Notes: generated by a model from the letters alone, not told the origin. A stretch of 64,000 nucleotides of DNA from Gibbula magus (GCA_936450465.1 OW388291.1:80613436-80677435); one strand, 5' to 3'. Positions 9,841-22,874 are shown, counted from the first letter of the stretch. Translations and numbers: made by a program.

Positions 9841-12480
9841 AAACTCCTTGACATATCATAACGCAATACACTTATGTTGCATAGGTCTATATATCAGTGA
9901 CACAACACGTTCGAATGGACTCATTGGAAACAATTTGAGCAACGAATAAATTCTATCTGTGTTATTTAATTTATATGACTAGAACCCAAAATGTAAATGC
10001 TAAAGACATTGTGCAGATTCGTTATCAACGTCGTGTTTCTATAACTGAGTATATTCTTCACTGAGAAACGTTCCTTGATATTTAATATTTTTAAGATTAT
10101 TTCCAAAACCGCCTTTGTAATGTTATCATTTAAAACAAATAGGACGTCTGTGAAACAGAAAACCGAGATGAATTACGATTAAGACTTGACGACCATTCTC
10201 TTAGACAGTGGTTCCTTGTCTTCTGCGGCATGCCCTTGTGGTTCAGTGATGAGAAGAATAAATTAAGCATCTTGAATATTGAGACGTGTATTGACTGCAT
10301 TGTTTCTGAGGAAGTTGTCTGAAGAATGAAATGGGCATTAGATCGTCAACACAAATGACCAACGGTGTCTTTATATTCGTTGACGTAATCTCTCAACAGA
10401 ATCAAGCCATCAGGGCAATGCAATAGAAACATAAACTCTTTGTTTCATCCGTGTTCTCCTTGCTCAACATATTAGATATAAACAGAAAATATAACATTTT
10501 TGCTTCCAACATGAATATTTTTACACTTGTGATACCACATTTATAGAAGACGATGGCGTGAACATAAAAGTAAACATTACATATGGGTAGTGATAACCGG
10601 TCAGAATATAGACATAAATTTAATCAGGTTTTGCCAAATTTAAGCAAATTTTATTTTGTCAAATTTCTCATTTATAATGATAGATCATGTCATTTATATT
10701 AACTTTAGAGGGTAAAATATCTTATTACGCAAACCAATTATCCGTAGTGATAATAAAGGTGTTGCGTATAAAACAAAATTTGCAAGGTGGCCATTTACAT
10801 GTGAACACCTTTTATTATTTCGAAACTTAAATACGATTCTCATGGCCTTACCGAACCATGTTCACTCATTTTGACGTGATTTTCCGAAGAGAGCAGGGTG
10901 TTTTACTATCGGTGACATTATTATCAACTAATTTCATTGACTGATTTGAGCAAAAAACGTGCAACTGCCCCTTTAAAGCGATAAATGAAGCTGTGAGAAC
11001 GATTTAATTTTGTAAGAGCTTGTAAATTGAACTTGCTACGTGAACATTCGATGTAACACATTAGATTTTCTTAAGAATTGAATTTTAATATATAAAAAAG
11101 TTAAGTCTGACAAACGATTTATGTCATAGCAAAATATTTGAAATACAGTTATCAAATGTGTGAACAAATAGATTAACATTCACTTCGTGTCTACTATATC
11201 ATTGTGAAACTTGTAACATTAAACATTTAAAAAATTATAATGTCAAAAACAGAAGCAAGTATAATATCAACAAAAAGTAATGTTCCCTTTCTGAAATGCA
11301 AACACACCATTAAAAGTGAAACTGTTTCAAAAAGGCTTGGTAATGGCAGATTATCATGCAACGTCCATGCAAGACTTGCTCAAGGCACTCTAAAGTAACG
11401 CGAATCTGTACGGAATGAAGCAACGTGAGGTGACCATAATTAGTTGGGGTTAATGCTGCTTTCAAACGGTAGCCTGGTGCTTCTTTGAGGTATTGAATTG
11501 CGGTTAAACCGTCGGCTGGACAAGCAAACCATGTATGGCACTGTATTAACTTTATGGTATACAATTCTCTTCTGCAGAAGAAGGCGGAAGCCCTGAATGG
11601 ACCCCAAACTCCAAACTCTTGATTCGAAGCTAACCACTGCTCCACCCATGCTCCAGGTCTAGAGGAAGTCTACATCTAGTTGTTGTGTCTGTCACCAGGT
11701 AGCGCTGTGATGTGCACGTGCAGCTTGCACTTTCTCACACTCACACCGTGTCTGCATCTGGTACGACTCTCCTGGGAGCAGACGATAATGTCGACCAGGA
11801 CCCGGAGAGGTGAAACTACTGCCTCGCACGATATCGTCCTATTTAACATGCCTGTCAGGAGACCTTATCCTGCCAAACGGTGCAAATAAACGGTATAATC
11901 TATGACCAGTGTCACGTGACCCTTCAAACTTTCACTTCCGGCAAGCACGCGCATTTACTGATTGATACTGATAAAACATCTGGATGACCGAGTCTTTTAG
12001 TTAAACACATAGATATACGAAAAGATACCGAGGTTGTTTGTTGATAATGTCAGAGTTTGTTTTGTTAAGGCCAATTGTTGCAGTGGTTAATGTTGCAATA
12101 AGTGGGTTATCAGAACATATTGACAGTTTCATTTGCATAACATTTCAGAAAATGCCATAATGTTATAAAATTGTGTCAAAACATTGCAAAAACTATTATG
12201 CGCTATTAACAATATTGATGTGTATAATATGTTCAGATAACGATGACACATAGTAGCTTCCGTTCTCCGACATTTTATCACCCCTTTTTCATTTGTTTTG
12301 GTCCGAACGACCTTGAGATACCCTTTCTCTCCGGTCAGCCATACTGATACCCGCATTTGTCCACAAAAACACGGACTTCTGTTTGTGTTAGGATTCGCGA
12401 TGAAAGTAAACTGGCACCAAGTTAGGTTACAATATGATGTGCACACGTAAAGCGTTTGTAGTAGCGATTAGCCCTAGATT
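9841..12480. other. Intergenic, no gene recognised
   Basis: AT-rich sequence. The - strand open frames at 11310-11645 and 11440-11649 overlap in different frames. They begin in a stretch resembling a polymerase III A box on the - strand (TGGAGCAGTGGTTAGC, about 11645-11630), so this may be a dispersed repeat. A short inverted repeat (AATAAAGGTGTT with AACACCTTTTATT) lies at about 10752-10818. The word AGCAGACGATAATG near 11780 recurs near 31972, again suggesting a dispersed repeat. Confidence 0.35.
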
Positions 12481-12607
12481 TAACCTTTAACCTCGGTGTT
12501 TGGCATTACCCCAGATGCGCCAAGTAGGGGGCTAAGGGTCGAGGACCCCTGCCTACAAGGATCAGAGCCTAAGTTCCCCCGAGAGCACCTGAGAAGCCTC
12601 GGCGAGG

Positions 12608-13153
12608 TCAGATAGCGTATCTTCTAACCTTCAAGGGGAACACAAACGAAGCGATACTGTATTGTAAATATTGGGTGTTGATATCGGGGATAACGGTTAG
12701 GTGATGAAGGGCTGGATTAGAGCACCTGGACTCGCTAACTGGGTCACCTTGACCTTTATAGCAAGACCCACCTTGAATGTCAAGTGGGACTGTTCTGTCT
12801 GTGATGGGTGGAGAAATGTACTGATAGAAAAATGTAAGTGATCGCTCTGAAACTTGATGAAGAGGACATGAAAGAGGACACACGCCTGTACGCTTTGAAT
12901 GAAGGATCAGGCTTTGCCAATCTCTACACGTATGTACTGTTTGATGAGGAGGCTCGTCACACTGGCTACGTGCTAACAGAGAATGCGGCAATGGTAGTTG
13001 CTGTTCCATGCTGACTACGTTGTCGAGTTCATGTGTTGTCTCATATTTACAATAAGGGCTTCCGGTTCCTTGCTTAATAATGGGCAAATGGCAATTGCCG
13101 TTCTTAAAACGTAATGTTTGATCAAAAGGTTCTCTTGTCCTGGTAAGTGTCAA
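12608..13153 (-). other. 181-codon open frame of doubtful coding status
   Basis: This is the longest uninterrupted frame outside BMP2/4 and the satellites. The translation has no signal peptide, membrane segment or motif I recognise. It overlaps the start of a degenerate repeat region (GCTGTTCCATGCTGACTACG near 13000), and its composition does not look like a conserved protein. A GC-rich block just beside it (about 12500-12605), with a GGGTCGAGGACCC hairpin, is also unexplained. I list it for completeness and lean towards noncoding. Confidence 0.15.
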
Positions 13154-13925
13154 CAGATACGTTAAAGGGTGCTACTTCCCGCTCCCGGTCCCTTACCATT
13201 GTTTCTGAGCATCAACTGTCAGATTCAGATAGGTCTTGTAGCCTCATAATTTCTGTGTACAATTTTAGTAACAGTGTCAGCCATACACATTATAAATTTG
13301 AATAACTGTTTTGAAATATGATAATTTAAATCAATGATCTTTACATTTGGGCAATGTAGTATTTGTTTATGATAAATTATATATTTTGGCATTTTTAGGG
13401 GAAAATGTCATGCATATTGCCTAAGAGTTATCTCTCTTGCAACTGAAAATTTACAATTTCTTAATTTTTGTTCTCCAATTTTCAGTCTTGTTAGCCTGGA
13501 TACATATGATGTTTTGGGTTTTAATTTTGTTGTTGAACAGTATTTCTTCTTGCGTATATGTGTAATAGTAAACATTTTATTGAAACAAAACCATAATTAT
13601 TAACTATGATTAGTGTTTTATCATGATGATGGTGTGAAATGATAATGACAAATGTACTTTTTTTGCGACACCCCCACCTACATTGGGAGTTAGTATCTCA
13701 AAAACGAGCGCGGTAACCCCCATTTTTTTAATAACAGAACTGAATTGAGCGTATGTTTTTCGTGAAATATTAGCAATTTTCTGGTTTATTTGCTGCCAAA
13801 CACTTCTTTTATTGAAATGTTGGAAGCTAGTGCATACCTTCCAATATGACAATTGGTTCTCGCGTTTCTTGATTCAGAGGAATACCGTCTCTCTCATTCT
13901 CACATGAGCATGTAAACAATGGTAT
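13154..13925. other. Intergenic, AT-rich, nothing recognised
   Basis: No supported gene, RNA or repeat. The - strand frame at 13610-13852 shows no domain. Confidence 0.4.
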
Positions 13926-14930
13926 CTGCTGTTCCATGCTTAACATTTAGGTCAAATGGCATCTGATAACAAGTTGCCAATGAGATATGGGCTCTGTTCC
14001 ATAACAGTGAGCGTGTAAAATCGTTCATTGAGCGCTCATTCTTTCAGGACGACACGGTGCGATACCTCGAGGTTTTGAACGTATTGAACATTGCCATGTT
14101 GTTCCATGGTTACCACGATGATAAACGGAACTTGATGTTCCATGTTCACCACTGTGAGGAATAATACTGGATGGTTTATGATTACCACGATGAGAAAGGA
14201 TACTTGCTGTTCCACGGTTACCGCGATCAGAAATGGTCCATGGAATCACACGTGCAACATTTGTAGGGTTGTTATTTTGTCTTTTCATGTTTCAAATAAA
14301 ACGCAAAACAATTAAATGAAGATTTGACCTATCAATAGCGCTTCTAAGTATCGTGGTTGACATGTGTAACCATTTCGGTGATGTATAGTTTAGGAGGTTT
14401 GATCGGGAGGAACTGAGGGGTGGACAGATATATTGATACAGAATTGATGATTGCATGATTGTTTGTTCTTATTACGAAGAGAATTGGACTTACTTATGCT
14501 TACCACGAGTAGTTTTGATGATCCCCGCTCCCCGCGTTGTAAAATGATTTGTGGTGACCAAGACTCATCATGTTGACAAAGGATGCTTGTCGTTCAAAGC
14601 TTACCACTTTCCGACTGTGCTTACTGTTCCATGTTTACGAGCATTTAGAACTGTAATCATTCATATTTATATTCATCAGTTGTAGAATCTATGAATCTCT
14701 GTTATTGTCACACATATATTTAGAAGCACTTACTGCCTCTACCAGCTGAAAGCATGGTCATACTTGGAGTATCGATACTTGCTATTCAATGCTCACCACG
14801 ATGAGAATTGTGTTTTCTGTTCTGTTCTGGTTTCTGTTCAACAAAACGAATGGATACTTCGTGTCCCGTGTTCACCATACTGGCAATTGATACTTGCTTT
14901 GTGCTTATCAATAACACATAGAAGGTGTTT
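13926..14930. repeat. Degenerate tandem repeat (GTTCCATG-TTACCACGATGAGAA type)
   Basis: Words such as CTGTTCCATGCTTA, GGTTACCACGATGA, TTACCGCGATCAGAAA and CTCACCACGATGAGAA recur at irregular spacing of roughly 40-50 nt, with outliers from about 12970. The repetition produces RGNHGTSS-like runs in the - strand frame 14025-14288. It is an old, strongly diverged minisatellite. Confidence 0.55.
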
Positions 14931-14939
14931 TTACTCGTA

Positions 14940-15480
14940 AACTCAAAACTACAAAGTCCAACTTGTTGCCATGGAAACAGAAAAAAACTGAAATTGAAAG
15001 AGCTGAAACTCCCAAAAGGCACATCTACATGATATGGAGAGGCTGGTTATAAGAAACTTCGAAGAAAGGTCAAGTAGCTTTAAAGTTGTGTTCCGGAAAC
15101 CAAACTGTGCTCTTTAAAAAGACAAAGTCCAAATTACTACCATCGAAACAAACACAAAACTAAGACTGAAGGAAAAAAGAAGAAACCCCCAAAGGCACAT
15201 TGACATGATATGGAGAAACAGTATACCAAATTTGGAGACGGTTGATCAAGTAGGTTTAGAGTTCTGTTCCGGAAACAAACCGTACCCTTTAAAACACAAA
15301 GTCAAAATTGTTACCATGGAAACAGAAAAAAATAAAATAGCAAAAAGCAGATACCTTAAGCTTCAAAAGGCACATCTACATGACTTGGAGAGACAATATA
15401 CCACAGTTGGTGAAGATTGGTCGTGTAGTTGTATAGTTGTGTCCCAGAACCAATGGGAACGTAGACCAACACCGACCGGA
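14940..15480. repeat. Three diverged tandem copies of a roughly 175 bp unit
   Basis: The landmark ACAAAGTC recurs at about 14951, 15122 and 15298. Each is followed by ACCATGGAAACA-like sequence, then AAAGGCACATCTACATGA, GGAGAGACTATACC-like and GTGTTCCGGAAAC words in the same order. This type of imperfect tandem repeat is common in mollusc genomes. The + strand frame 15205-15639 runs through it and is not a gene. Confidence 0.7.
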
Positions 15481-15679
15481 ATTCAACCAAAAAACAAATG
15501 TCTCCGACCCTTTCGGAGAAGACATAATTATTACATGATGTTTGATTGTTTACGAATTTATTTTATTCCTGATGCAAAGATATATACAACTGATCACACT
15601 TTAGTTGGTTTCAAAGGGTTGAATATAGGCTACATTTGATACCCCGGTTTTTGGATTTTGTAAAAAGAATTAAAATTTA

Positions 15680-18220
15680 TGTAACATGAATTATAATGTA
15701 AATAAGCAACTCGACCAACATTTGTGACATCGGCATGATGAGTAGACTATAGCCTTTATTATACTATAATTGTGTGATAACTCTCTTTGGATTCTACTTA
15801 TAGTTATATGAGAGGTTTTATTATGACAATTCAAAATCAATTTCTTGATTAAAAGAACGATTACATTTAATGGGTGATTGGCTTTGGCTAGATATCCAAA
15901 TATTCTTTCTTTGTAAACATTACATTTAAATATGCATTTGTATTGATCCATGCACTGCTGGATATCTTTCCAAGCAGAGTTTATTTATCGACAATCACAG
16001 AATAAACGATCAATATCACACACGTCATATTTGCAGAATAGGCACATGGGGAATGAGTTTAGCTGATTTATGGAGATATGTATTTACATGTATAAGCCTA
16101 TACTGAAACCACCGCAATTCGGTACATATGTATGGCATTTAATTAGTTATTCTCAATTCAGAATCAGAGAATGTTTCGTTCACATTTTCTTCCAATTTGT
16201 ATATATCTTTTTAATATTAATAATTTTAGGATATCGTAATACTGTGTTTATCATTCACGATCAGCTCGAAGTTATTGTAAGGCATTATGGGAATATCCGG
16301 TTTATGATCAACCTTGTTTTCAAATGTATTCAAGTACTCCTTTACTGCATTGTGTAGTAGACATGGTAAAAGGTCACCGGATCATATTTAACTTTGTAAA
16401 TACACATAAAATGTTAACATGATAACAAAATGCCTTTTATCAGTCAGCAGGTCACTCACAAACTTAACACCGGCTGAGTACATACTTTTATAAAAAAGAA
16501 AAAGAAAAAGAAACCCGGATTGCTCGTTAAAGTTTATATGTTATCATTACACCAAATAAATTGGGATTATATAGTCCTGTTTATGGATTTACAATAAAAT
16601 TTTAAATGTCCATTCTTAATGCAAACTCCATGCTAGCAATTTTTCGAAAGCATGTTAATTAACTTTGGAAAAATAAGATCCTGTATATAGTTGGAATCCA
16701 TCGCGAGTATATTTGCGGGTATAAGATATTATTATGAAAAATGGTTTTTCTCACTTCTCACTTAAAGCGCTTTAACTTCAATTCCCCATATATATATATA
16801 TATATTCTCCCGTTTAACTCATCGGAAGAGCCCAACTAGATTTATTCTGGCCGACTACAATGATTTTAAGACCATTTTCCGACCAAGTGGAGTAAGGGCC
16901 GCATCTCCAAAACTTCATTTGGTTTTCCATACCTCCATAAAGATCGATGTGAAACGTTATTCCCAATAACTTAAATGAGTCTAGATTACAGTTTCCACAT
17001 AGCTTAATTCTGCTACGTTTCTCTTAACCGATTAATATTGTTTTTAAAAAAACGGCACCGTTGCACGCAATATTTACCAAAATAAAGTGTTCTCACAAAA
17101 ATGAAAATAATTGTAACTTAATAATACTCCTCAATTAATAAAAAGAGTTCTAAAACGAATGGACATGGTTTGGTAACATCCCTAAACCAGACGGCCCATA
17201 ACTCCGTGGCGTTAAAACAACATCCGTTATGGTTGGTTGCACTGAAGTTGACTCCATTGTTACCTTTACCAACTAATGGACTGGCCCAAACAATAAGAAA
17301 TAACATTTATAGAGAATGAGTTTATTCTTGATATCATTCAACATAAAAATAATAAATAATATTTCATCAATATCATATTTATTATATATAATAATAAAAA
17401 ATTGGGCCGTATGGATTATGGGACGTCGAAGTTATGGGGATAAACCGTTCGTTTGAGCCATGCGAGTCTATTTTCCTCCGAGGGACCATTATAAGGCACA
17501 TTGAAATGGCCGCTCGAATGTATTTGAAGTGATTTGACTGATGACATGATACCAAAACACTCAGAATGGAGTTTAATATACTATGCAAAATCAGATATGG
17601 TATAATTTGGTAATACAGTGTTGTGTTTGCTCATGCGTGAGAATACACTCAACCGCAAAAGAAACGTCACTATACAAAATGCAAAATAAGTCAACGCTCG
17701 AGTAATAAACACGACTGAAATAGAAAGATTATGAAGAACCATGAAGGTCCGAAATTTAAAGATTTAATAACATTTTGTATTAATTTCAAATCAATGAAAT
17801 CAAAGACTTTTGTCAAAATCGACAGACATCAATAGACCAGGAATTTGGTATGTTTCAGTACGTTCCATTTCATCATAAATTTTGTCGTTTAATTCCAGCT
17901 GTATGTACCTCCACGTAAACAAGCTCCTTTGCTATTCACTTTTATTATGATAGAAGAACGGATTTTTGACGATGCAAGTTTATAGGAAATATTTAGCAGA
18001 GAGATTGGTCTCCAGTTTCTTTTTTAAAACCGTTTCGATCTATTTTCTTTTGGGATACATGTGAAAGCTCCCTGTTTAGTTATTGAAAGTGATACTTTTT
18101 TGTTAGCATAAATTATTAATTCTAATAATATTTTAATTACACGACAAATTTATGAAATTATGTCAGGATGAATTGTGCCCGGTGGATAGTTATATCATTT
18201 CACATGTAGTCATCGATATG
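15680..18220 (-). mobile_element. Decayed L1-like LINE (reverse transcriptase and C-terminal region), interrupted
   Basis: Read on the - strand, this is a broken non-LTR retrotransposon with many stops and frameshifts. From about 18190 down to 17700, fragments match the RT fingers and palm: GAFTCIPKENRSK, NWRPISLLNISYKLASSKI (about 18018-17960) and SVDFDK-like. From about 17050 down to 16800 come FKLLGITFHIDL and, in another frame, LTPLGRKMVLKSL. From about 16480 down to 16250 comes the post-RT block AGVKFVSDLL with NTFENK. From about 16060 to 15691 comes CLFCKYDVCDIDRLFCDC with an in-frame stop soon after, then GYLAKANHPLNVIVLLIKK. Motif order and wording fit the L1/Tx1 group. The block between about 17100 and 17600 is foreign to it. 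No endonuclease domain was found upstream. Confidence 0.75.
17100..17600 (-). repeat. Short dispersed element inserted into the L1-like LINE
   Basis: On the - strand this block shares several words in the same order with 27970-28170 on the + strand. They include a CGAGCGGCCATTT segment, a CGCATGG/CACATGG-CAAACGAAC segment and GTTTTAGAACTCTTTTT. The GGTATC-TCATCAGTCA-ATCAC context before the GGCCATTT word is also shared. It separates two parts of one reverse transcriptase, so it inserted after the LINE did. The open frames 17118-17306 and 17382-17588 belong to it and show no domain. Confidence 0.5.
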
Positions 18221-19030
18221 TTTCTGTTGTAACCAATCCGTTTGACATTATGGTTTTGGGGTGTATTCACATGCATTATTCGATTCCATTAAAGTTATAA
18301 ATTATATCTTGTGCTTACGTATGTACATTCCAAAAGAAATTTACAGATGATGTAACCAAGTTTCAAGATTACGTACGAAATTCCATCTTCATTACCATTT
18401 GATCCAGTTTTTCTTGAGATTAATGTGGGTGACTATTCTGTTGAAATTAAGTACACAAAATCTAGGATTTACATGTAACTTAAAGTGCATTGAAATCCAA
18501 TTGTATATATGTGTTTATAAAGGATGAATGTGCACTAAGTTCCACTAGTTTACAACTATGTTCTGGTGAACCTACTGCCGTACACTCTACAATCGATCTG
18601 GATTCCACTGGGCCAGTGTCAACCGCACCTTTCATCTACCATTGTTTACATCTACAGTTACACCGAGGAACTTTACACCTTGATCATCAAGTGTTTTCAA
18701 CTCATCTCTCATTGTTTATAATGTGTTTCGCTCGATAAATCTGCATTCCATCTAATTGTGCTGATTGATACCCGAGGGTCACTCGGTACACTGGCCCTGG
18801 ATGGTTGTTCCGTGTGTGAGACTGGCATGAACCCTGGTAGCCATACAGTAAACACGTCTCTCTATAGATGTCACCCGGTGCTCTTCATGTAGGACCTTTA
18901 TTCACACCATGTTTCAGTATGTTACATCTTAAATGGTTATTATAACGAGACAACAACATCGATGGCATTGTTGTTAACACAGAGAAAAAATACTGGAAAG
19001 TTGGTATGTTGCCTTCTGAAGTTCTACCTA
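18221..19030. other. Between two LINE remnants, nothing firm
   Basis: It may contain further decayed 5' sequence of the L1-like element, but no endonuclease motif could be read. The + strand frame 18490-18738 is unassigned. Confidence 0.3.
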
Positions 19031-19037
19031 TATTATG

Positions 19038-19706
19038 ATGACAAGACAAGACAATAGTTTATTGTATTTTAGGCCACCGGCCCATATACAAGAGAGTTAC
19101 ATTTCAGGTTACATCAATAAATATAAATATGAATAAACATACACATTATAAACTAAGTAATTGTAAATGCTCGTTGCGACGAGCAAATGCATATTTAACA
19201 TAGAGAGCTAGATTACGCAGTGTGGTTTCATTTTTAGTTGATACTATCGCGGTAAAAGCTATTAGTGATGGTTTCGATGAGTAACGTTCTGGGATATATT
19301 TGCAGCGTAAATCTTCATAAAATGGGCAATTAAAGGTAAAATGGATTTCGTCTTCTACTGAAGAATTACATAAAGGACATAATCTATCATGTTTAGGAAT
19401 GGACATTTTCCTGCCTCTGTTTACCAGTAGGTCTAACAAGCCCATTCTATATTTGACAAAGGTGTTTCTATTGTACGTAAATGAAAGTTTAGACAAATAT
19501 AATTCGGGTTCTATTAGAGTTTTAAATGTTCTATGAATATCATAACGGGAGCTATTTTCTAAAGTGGAATGCCATTCCTGGTAAAACATAATTATAGCTC
19601 GATCACGGAATTCTTTTAAGAATCTATGTACGTCACCAACACCCTGGCTTATCCATACAAACCCATATCCATGGGAAAACAGAAGATGAATTACTTTATT
19701 TACAAC
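19038..19706 (-). mobile_element. 3' end of a second, different LINE (RT C-terminus, zinc knuckle and tail)
   Basis: The - strand is open from 19706 (TAA in frame at 19707-19709) to the stop at 19146-19148. The readable segments, in order, are GYGFVWISQGVGDVHRFLKE, DRAIIMFYQEWHS, FVKYRMGLLDLLVNRGRK and CPLCNSSVEDEIHFTFNCP, the last a CxxC...H...C knuckle typical of LINE ORF2 C-termini. Downstream is a short 3' UTR (GGGCCGGTGGCCTAAAATAC, AATAAAC) ending in GTCTT repeats at about 19040-19055, the usual simple-repeat tail. The element is 5'-truncated or broken, as expected of a dead insertion. Its motifs differ from the L1-like neighbour. Confidence 0.8.
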
Positions 19707-19709
19707 TTA

Positions 19710-21384
19710 GCTGCGGAGGAAATAAGACAGGACTGAGATATTGAAATCCGGGTATAATACGTAATAAATGTCTAGTCCATGGCGAATGGAAAGGGGTTGG
19801 GTGTGGTTGAAGCCGGGTGGGAGTGGAGGGTCCATCAAACTACATGCATCTTTTTCAAAACCTCTGATTTCCCCCTCTGATTTTATAGGTAGTATAGTAT
19901 TTCAACATCGGCACAATACTTTTATTTGTGTTATATGAATAAACACAAACATGCAATGAAAGACAACCTGCTAACTGCAGTGCAGTATAAGTTTCAATTC
20001 TCTCTAACATCAATAATGCAACGATCATGTGATGGAATGACAAAAATAACAACAACTACCGTAAGTGGAAAAAGTTAACGTAATGTACTACGATATCCTT
20101 GAGATGACCCCTTTGATGTTCCATAAGTATGCCAAGGGTTAATAAGTACATTCTACTGCTACATGCGAAGTTGTTTATACAAGTATGGATGAAAGCACCC
20201 GGGGTAGATTGGTGCGTGTGTATTCCGGGTGGATTCCAGTGCGACCACATTCGGTCACTTGGAATAATTCCACGTTGTCTCTCTGCCTGTGTAATGAGCT
20301 GCGCCCTCCAAAACATAAAATATATTTCAACTTTTCTATCATCTTTTCGATTGGTATACACTAACTAGGTGCACACCTAGTGCAACTATGTTCATCAAAT
20401 CGTTTTGCATGTCATGATAAAAACTAATCTGTATTTACATCCATTACTTGTAAATGTATTGGTACCTTGAGTACTATTCTATTCCATTTTTACAAGTACC
20501 TTTTTTCAACCATAAATTTAATAGGCCTATTGATAATTATTCTTTTAAAGAAAAATGTCAAATCTAAATATTTTTAGTTAAATCTAAAATTGAAATTTGT
20601 AGATAAATTGACAACCTTCATTCCGATCTTTGATGACAAATTTCATGAACATTTGAAGTCCCTTTCTCGGAATTCCATTTGTCATCACATTAAAATTAAA
20701 AGTTGATGACAACGGTCATCTATAAGTCACTAAGTCAGTGATAACAAAAGAAGCATACCGTGTATGTTCTATTTCAGTCAATGTGTGATTGTCGTCGTGT
20801 TGAGACCTTGACTCTTTTACTGTAGTAAGGCAGAAGGGGCTGGAGCGTTACATAGACGTGTGATACATTGTCTACAACACGGCAAGAGAGTTTGCAGTGA
20901 GACATATTAAATACCAAAACGTTCCTGGCATTTTATGCAATTTTCCTTTTCTTTAAGAACGATGAATTCAGTTGCTCAGATAAAGTAATGGATAAAGTAA
21001 TGCACTTAGACACTAAGAATGATACATCAATTGTCAGCATAAACGTTTTTATATAATCAATACATGACGGATCATCCACTCCGAGATAGTTCAACAAAGT
21101 TCTTTAACTTACTCAACTCAAACATGCTCTGAGTGACCGCCAAAAACCTCCAGTCATTATGTGACTGTATTATGAAATTTATTTTAATTCATTCACCATT
21201 ATATACATTGTTGCTACATGCAAGTTTCATACATAATAAAGTTTACATTAAAATAGAACCAAATAGTTTGGCTTTTATAACCTTAAAACAAGAGCTTTTC
21301 TTTTATTCAACGAATATGGTTTACGAGAAAAGAAAATTGGTACACGTGATCTAGTGTATGCTGGACAATTCAAGGGCTTGCCCG
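19710..21384. other. Intergenic, no gene recognised
   Basis: Overlapping frames at 19855-20055 (-), 20056-20361 (-), 20129-20368 (+) and 21133-21354 (+) show no domain. A perfect 16 bp palindrome, CTAGGTGCACACCTAG, is at 20365-20380. The rest is AT-rich without visible structure. Confidence 0.4.
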
Positions 21385-22091
21385 CGTATCGTGTACACCC
21401 CATATCGCCTACACCTCGAAAACACCTCGCCTACACTAAATACAAATGAACACTTCCTCAACCCTATGGTGTAGAGTGGTACAGTCTATAATTCATTAAT
21501 AAATTCGTTCATTGATATGCATAAATGACGAGAGTAGATGGACTTTTGAACGAAGTCGATGTTTTCGTAGTTGTATCCGATCCTTGAGTATATATCTGTT
21601 GAATGTTTATACAGGATTGTTAAAATGTACTTTGATTTACAGATTTACATATCTACTTTTTCTAAAGCATCTAAATGTGTTATTAGTAAGTTCTATCGTT
21701 TCTCTCCAGTTACTTTCATCCACGAAGAGAGACAGGAGAGATATATAGTTTATATGGTGTCAGGCATAGAATTTACATATTTGATACAGTGTAAACGTTC
21801 AGTTCTTGTCTCTGATTTAAACAGTATTTTATTTCAAAAGCACATGAATTAAACAGTACATTTAGCATAATGCATAAACATAGGTTAAATGAAATGGAAA
21901 CGCTGAGATAGCCGATGTAACTGCTGGTCCTTTAGACAAATTTGTAAAAAAAATCTATTCTTATTCTTATTCTACATTTGTTTTCTTGGAAGAGTTCATT
22001 TTGCTCAAGGGACGAGGGTGCCAGTGGTATGTGCAGTCATCAATAAATTTGTTTTGATAGTGGTGTAGGCGATATGGGTGTAGGCGATACG
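21385..22091. mobile_element. Non-autonomous DNA transposon with about 30 bp terminal inverted repeats
   Basis: The left end at 21385 (CGTATCG, TACACC, ATATCGCCTACACC) is matched by the inverted right end at about 22061-22091, with one or two small gaps. Both ends carry a doubled TATCGCCTACACC-like word. The roughly 707 bp interior has frames 21512-21748 and 21571-21852 that show no transposase motif. The target-site duplication is unclear. I treat it as a MITE-like element of unknown superfamily. Confidence 0.65.
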
Positions 22092-22874
22092 AGGACATGT
22101 CAATTTAAGCTGTCATTAAACTACAATCAACATAAACTCAAACAGTGGTGACTATTACTTGTAGATTAATGTCATTTATGTGACCCGATTGTATTACATT
22201 ACTATGTTTGCTATAATAAAATTTTAATGTATCATTGCATTATGCATGTCTATTTCCAGTAACATGTTGGTTTGAAGAGGGATAATATCATTCAGACACT
22301 CAGACCACCCATTTTGTTTAGAATCCAATACTTCACTGTCCATTTCACCCCTGGTCACCCAGGGCTCAACATATTCACATAGCAACCCTGGGACAATACA
22401 ACGGGAACATTCGTACTCTAATCATTAACTCAATTGATTTCTCCCCTGTATGCGGATTTTAATGAGTGTGTTGTTTTTGATTAATGATATCTCGGCTATA
22501 CTCTGGTAACATTTTTTTAAATTAAAAAATCTAGGACATATTTTTTTTATAATACATTGTATATGTCATTTTTTAAAATATCTTGATTTTATAAAATGCT
22601 CTTCATGATTGTTGAACCAACATTTTTAATAAAATGTTGTATTTCCAAAATAACATTACTCTGTGAATAACTACATATTGCCCAGAAAAAAACATTTTCC
22701 TGTTTGATTTCATACCAACAAATATATTTATAAAAAAGACTGCCTATATGAGGAAATATTTTACTTTAGATCTGAACTTTTTTTTATTAAATTTAATACA
22801 ATGTAAGACCCGGTGGCACGAGGGGGTGCCAATTGTTGAAAAATGCGCTGGTGACTTCCTGTATTTATGTCTTA
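22092..22874. other. AT-rich intergenic
   Basis: Long A/T runs, especially 22500-22800. No gene or repeat unit recognised. Confidence 0.4.

Noticed and set aside
20365..20380. CTAGGTGCACACCTAG as a T-box palindrome
   Set aside because: AGGTG/CACCT half-sites are present but the spacing and flanks do not fit the usual T-box palindrome. A 16 bp palindrome alone is weak evidence.
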